Origin: JBGPIK01 sp041484845 | GTDB taxonomy: Bacteria; Desulfobacterota; Binatia; UBA9968 | Length of the DNA: 15,997 nt | Assembly (NCBI GenBank): GCA_041484845.1 | Contig: JBGPIK010000123.1 | Location: 1 to 15,997 of the forward strand | Reading direction: 5' to 3' | Shown here: piece after piece, positions 14,308 to 15,997 of the stretch | Position numbering within the stretch: position 1 is the stretch's first letter | Layout of the letters: each line of letters starts with the position of its first letter | Made by a program: the position numbers and the translations under genes | The notes under the pieces: model-generated | The model's input: only the letters and a program-made list of their open reading frames with translations | The model's database searches: none | What the model was told of the DNA's origin: nothing

Positions 14308-15399
14308 CTACCCGCTTCCCTGGTTGAGCGGCGGCAGCCGGAGCGTGATGCCCTTTCTTTCGAGCTCGCGGTAGTATTCGGCGCTGATCTGCGGATCCTC
14401 GTTCTCGTAGCTAATCTGATAAATTTCCGCGTTGGGATCTTTGTCCTGCGCCGACAGGTCGGGTTGATAGCTTTTGCCTGTGCCGTACTTCGATGAATAG
14501 CCTTGTTCCTTGAATGCCAACATCCTGAGCGGCGTAATACCGGTGTTCAGATGTTGATGGTATTCGTTCAGCTTCGGAGAAACGACCGCGGTTGGATTGA
14601 GCGGAATGCGGCGGCGGTTTTTTTCGCCGGGCATAAACAGCAACTCGTAGCCTTCGCCGCCCACGCACAGCACATGGGCGCCAGGCCCATGTTTGTGGGC
14701 GGTCATGTAGGTGCCCGTGGACGTTTCGGCAATGTGCAACGACAATGAGGCGCTCGCCATGCACAGCCGCATCACCGAGGTGCGTCTGCCGCGCTCGGGG
14801 TAGGGGTCCAAAGCAAAGCGGTTGATGTCGGGAATGAAATTGGTTTCGAACAGCCGGAGGTTGAGTTGTTTGCCCGCGTCGGAGAAATAATGCTGCCACG
14901 AATAGGAGTAGCGGTCTTTGAACGCATAGAGGTTGTTAAAAACAAAATCAGTGTTGTGGTAGAGGTTCAAGACGTGCGCCATGTTGGTCCCGAATACGAT
15001 CCGGCAGGGCTCGTCGCTGGAACTGTTGAATTCCTGATGCCACGCGTTGAGCGGAATCGCGAGCAGCGCGTTCCTCTCCCATTCAATGGTTTGCTTGGGT
15101 TCGCCTTGCTGCCATATCACGGTCGCTCCCCGGCCTTGAAGGACGTACATGACCGACTCGTAAAGATGGTGCTCCGGCTTCAGTTCGCCCCGGGGTGGAA
15201 TTTCCACCACTTGGAGATTTATTCTCTCTTGCTCGCCGAGACGCGTGTATGCGACCTTGCCGCCCCGTCTATCCCAATCGTGAAGCGGCAACGTCGTAAG
15301 GTCCTCCAATGCGCTGCCTTCGTACAGCGGGGCGCCCTCCTGTTTTACAAAGAGTTGATACGAGCTTGCTATTTGCCAATCGTCCGGTCGCTTAGCCAT
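14308..15399 (-). CDS. Bicupin-domain protein, dioxygenase-like
   Basis: A 363-residue cytoplasmic protein with two cupin beta-barrels. Cupin 1 (about 60-140) has PEHHLYESVMYVLQGRG (75-91), giving His77, His78 and Glu81, with His121 (NAWHQEF) as the last ligand. Cupin 2 (about 210-300) has HKHGPGAHVLCVGGEGYE (235-252), giving His235 and His237. The usual Glu is replaced by a Gly/Ala-rich stretch ending in His242, and His281/His283 close the site. Bicupins of this layout include gentisate- and homogentisate-type ring-cleaving dioxygenases and sugar-metabolism enzymes, so a metal-dependent oxygenase is possible but unproven. The chosen ATG at 15399 has a nearby AGGA. A start at 15450 would add 17 residues and overlap the upstream stop (TAATG). 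Confidence 0.75.
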   Translation of the reverse strand: MAKRPDDWQIASSYQLFVKQEGAPLYEGSALEDLTTLPLHDWDRRGGKVAYTRLGEQERINLQVVEIPPRGELKPEHHLYESVMYVLQGRGATVIWQQGEPKQTIEWERNALLAIPLNAWHQEFNSSSDEPCRIVFGTNMAHVLNLYHNTDFVFNNLYAFKDRYSYSWQHYFSDAGKQLNLRLFETNFIPDINRFALDPYPERGRRTSVMRLCMASASLSLHIAETSTGTYMTAHKHGPGAHVLCVGGEGYELLFMPGEKNRRRIPLNPTAVVSPKLNEYHQHLNTGITPLRMLAFKEQGYSSKYGTGKSYQPDLSAQDKDPNAEIYQISYENEDPQISAEYYRELERKGITLRLPPLNQGSG

Positions 15400-15449
15400 A
15401 GTTCCTGCCCGATGGAACGAATTTACTGCAAAGCATTTACAGGCGAGCA

Positions 15450-15664
15450 TTAACTCTTGTCAAGGAGGCGATCGTGTAGGCAGGCGGCGGCGTCCACCAG
15501 AGTCGCCTTGTGGATCGGTCGCCGAGCGTGTTTCATCTCCGCGTCGCACTGCGACTCGCACCATCCGCTGCCCAACAGGTCTTCGCGTCGTGGCAACTCT
15601 TGATCGCGTCGAGCTCCGCGTGCAGCGACGTCTTTTCCTCGCTGGGCAGTGCGCGAAGGTATTA
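15450..15664 (-). pseudogene. Frameshifted remnant of an unrecognised gene
   Basis: On the minus strand, one frame reads YLRALPSEEKTSLHAELDAI and on to KTCWAADG (about 15661-15560). A second, offset frame then reads ESQCDAEMKHARRPIHKATL and on to DRLLDKS, ending at TAA 15452-15450. Both parts show strong third-position G/C bias, as real genes here do, while the single uninterrupted frame through the region is an Arg-rich shadow. The simplest reading is one coding sequence broken by a frameshift near 15555-15562 and cut off upstream by a stop at 15662-15664, close to the transposase gene. An assembly error is also possible. The product is Cys/His-rich and was not recognised. Its stop overlaps the upstream possible ATG of the bicupin gene. 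Confidence 0.4.
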
Positions 15665-15692
15665 CGCAGCTCGTAGGGAAATAAAAAAGGGG

Positions 15693-15997
15693 TCAAATCG
15701 GCTTTTTGCTTTTTAGCAACGCTTCTTCAACCCTACGAACCTTCCGCTCAAGCCGTTTCTCTTTGGCCACTCGCTCCTTCATAAGTAAATAAGCCGAGCT
15801 CACCGAAGACGTTTTATCGATTCCTACCGCCTTGCCGATTTCCTCGTGCTTGTGGCCTCCCAAATGCCGGCCCAGATAGATCGCTACCATCCGCGCCTCG
15901 TTCTCCCCGCCGCGGTTTCGCCGCTTTAACTCCTCGGCCCCTTTCCCGTACTCCCGGGCCGTTGCCGCCACGATCGCTTCGAGTTCTACCCCAAAGA
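15693..15997 (-). CDS. C-terminal part of a probable REP-associated (Y1/RAYT-type) transposase, partial at right edge
   Basis: The frame is open to the window edge, so the GTG at 15971 is probably internal. About 101 residues are visible. The sequence ELEAIVAATAREYGKGAEEL, then NEARMVAIYLGRHLGGHKHE, then EIGKAVGIDKTSSVSSAYLL, ends in a charged coiled helix (KEKRLERKVRRVEEALLKS). This DnaA-domain-IV-like helix-turn-helix is the usual C-terminal extension of REP-associated tyrosine transposases, single-strand HUH enzymes that process palindromic repeats. The catalytic HUH domain would lie to the right of the window. After the stop comes CCCCTTTTTTA. DnaA itself is unlikely, as its domain IV signature is missing. 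Confidence 0.55.
   Translation of the reverse strand, partial: FGVELEAIVAATAREYGKGAEELKRRNRGGENEARMVAIYLGRHLGGHKHEEIGKAVGIDKTSSVSSAYLLMKERVAKEKRLERKVRRVEEALLKSKKPI

Noticed and set aside
15693..15997. DnaA C-terminal domain as part of a replication initiator
   Set aside because: It lacks the DnaA signature and ends in a charged coiled extension typical of RAYT transposases. No DnaA-box cluster was seen nearby.
1..15997. CRISPR array, tRNA or rRNA genes, or a defence island
   Set aside because: No regularly spaced direct repeats, no cloverleaf-like or rRNA-like segments, and no nuclease, helicase or toxin-antitoxin genes were found by eye.

Overview
The window looks like a chromosomal piece from an uncultivated, soil- or groundwater-type bacterium of the deltaproteobacterial, Binatota or Rokubacteria sort. 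This is inferred from the gene mix, since no rRNA or other taxonomic marker is present. The mix is: four orphan NMT1/THI5-like substrate-binding proteins, a molybdenum hydroxylase of the xanthine/CO dehydrogenase family, an enolase-superfamily enzyme, a bicupin, a bactofilin, moderately high GC, TTG starts, and palindromic intergenic repeats.

Left part (1-4841). The 3' end of a DapA-like (dihydrodipicolinate synthase/N-acetylneuraminate lyase) gene runs in from the left edge. A palindromic repeat and the first substrate-binding protein (309-1283, +) follow. Next is a seven-helix DUF5924/DUF2914 membrane protein (1489-2538, +). Two further substrate-binding proteins lie on the minus strand (2646-3635 and 3858-4841), with a good sigma-70-like promoter between them.

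Middle (4842-9023). A bactofilin (minus) and a mandelate racemase/muconate lactonizing enzyme family protein (plus, TTG start) diverge from a long spacer holding an inside-out palindromic repeat. A protein with a PH-like domain, a zinc ribbon and two membrane helices (minus) converges on the enolase-superfamily gene. The next spacer holds a second copy of the repeat.

Right part (9024-15997). A three-gene minus-strand operon encodes the 2Fe-2S, FAD and molybdopterin subunits of a hydroxylase. It has a striking 21-bp inverted repeat between the FAD and Mo genes. A third palindromic repeat separates it from the fourth substrate-binding protein (+). That gene converges on a bicupin protein (minus) across a perfect 22-bp GC-rich palindrome. 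Upstream of the bicupin are a frameshifted gene remnant and, at the right edge, the C-terminal part of a probable REP-associated (Y1/RAYT-type) transposase.

Together the enzymes (lyase, dehydratase/racemase, molybdenum hydroxylase, dioxygenase-like cupin) and the binding proteins suggest uptake and oxidation of small organic, perhaps aromatic or sugar-acid, compounds. No substrate can be named. No transporter permease or ATPase accompanies any of the four binding proteins. No defence island, CRISPR array or clearly new multi-gene system is visible. The least explained items are the orphan binding-protein set, the palindromic repeats together with the RAYT-like gene, and the inverted repeat inside the hydroxylase operon.
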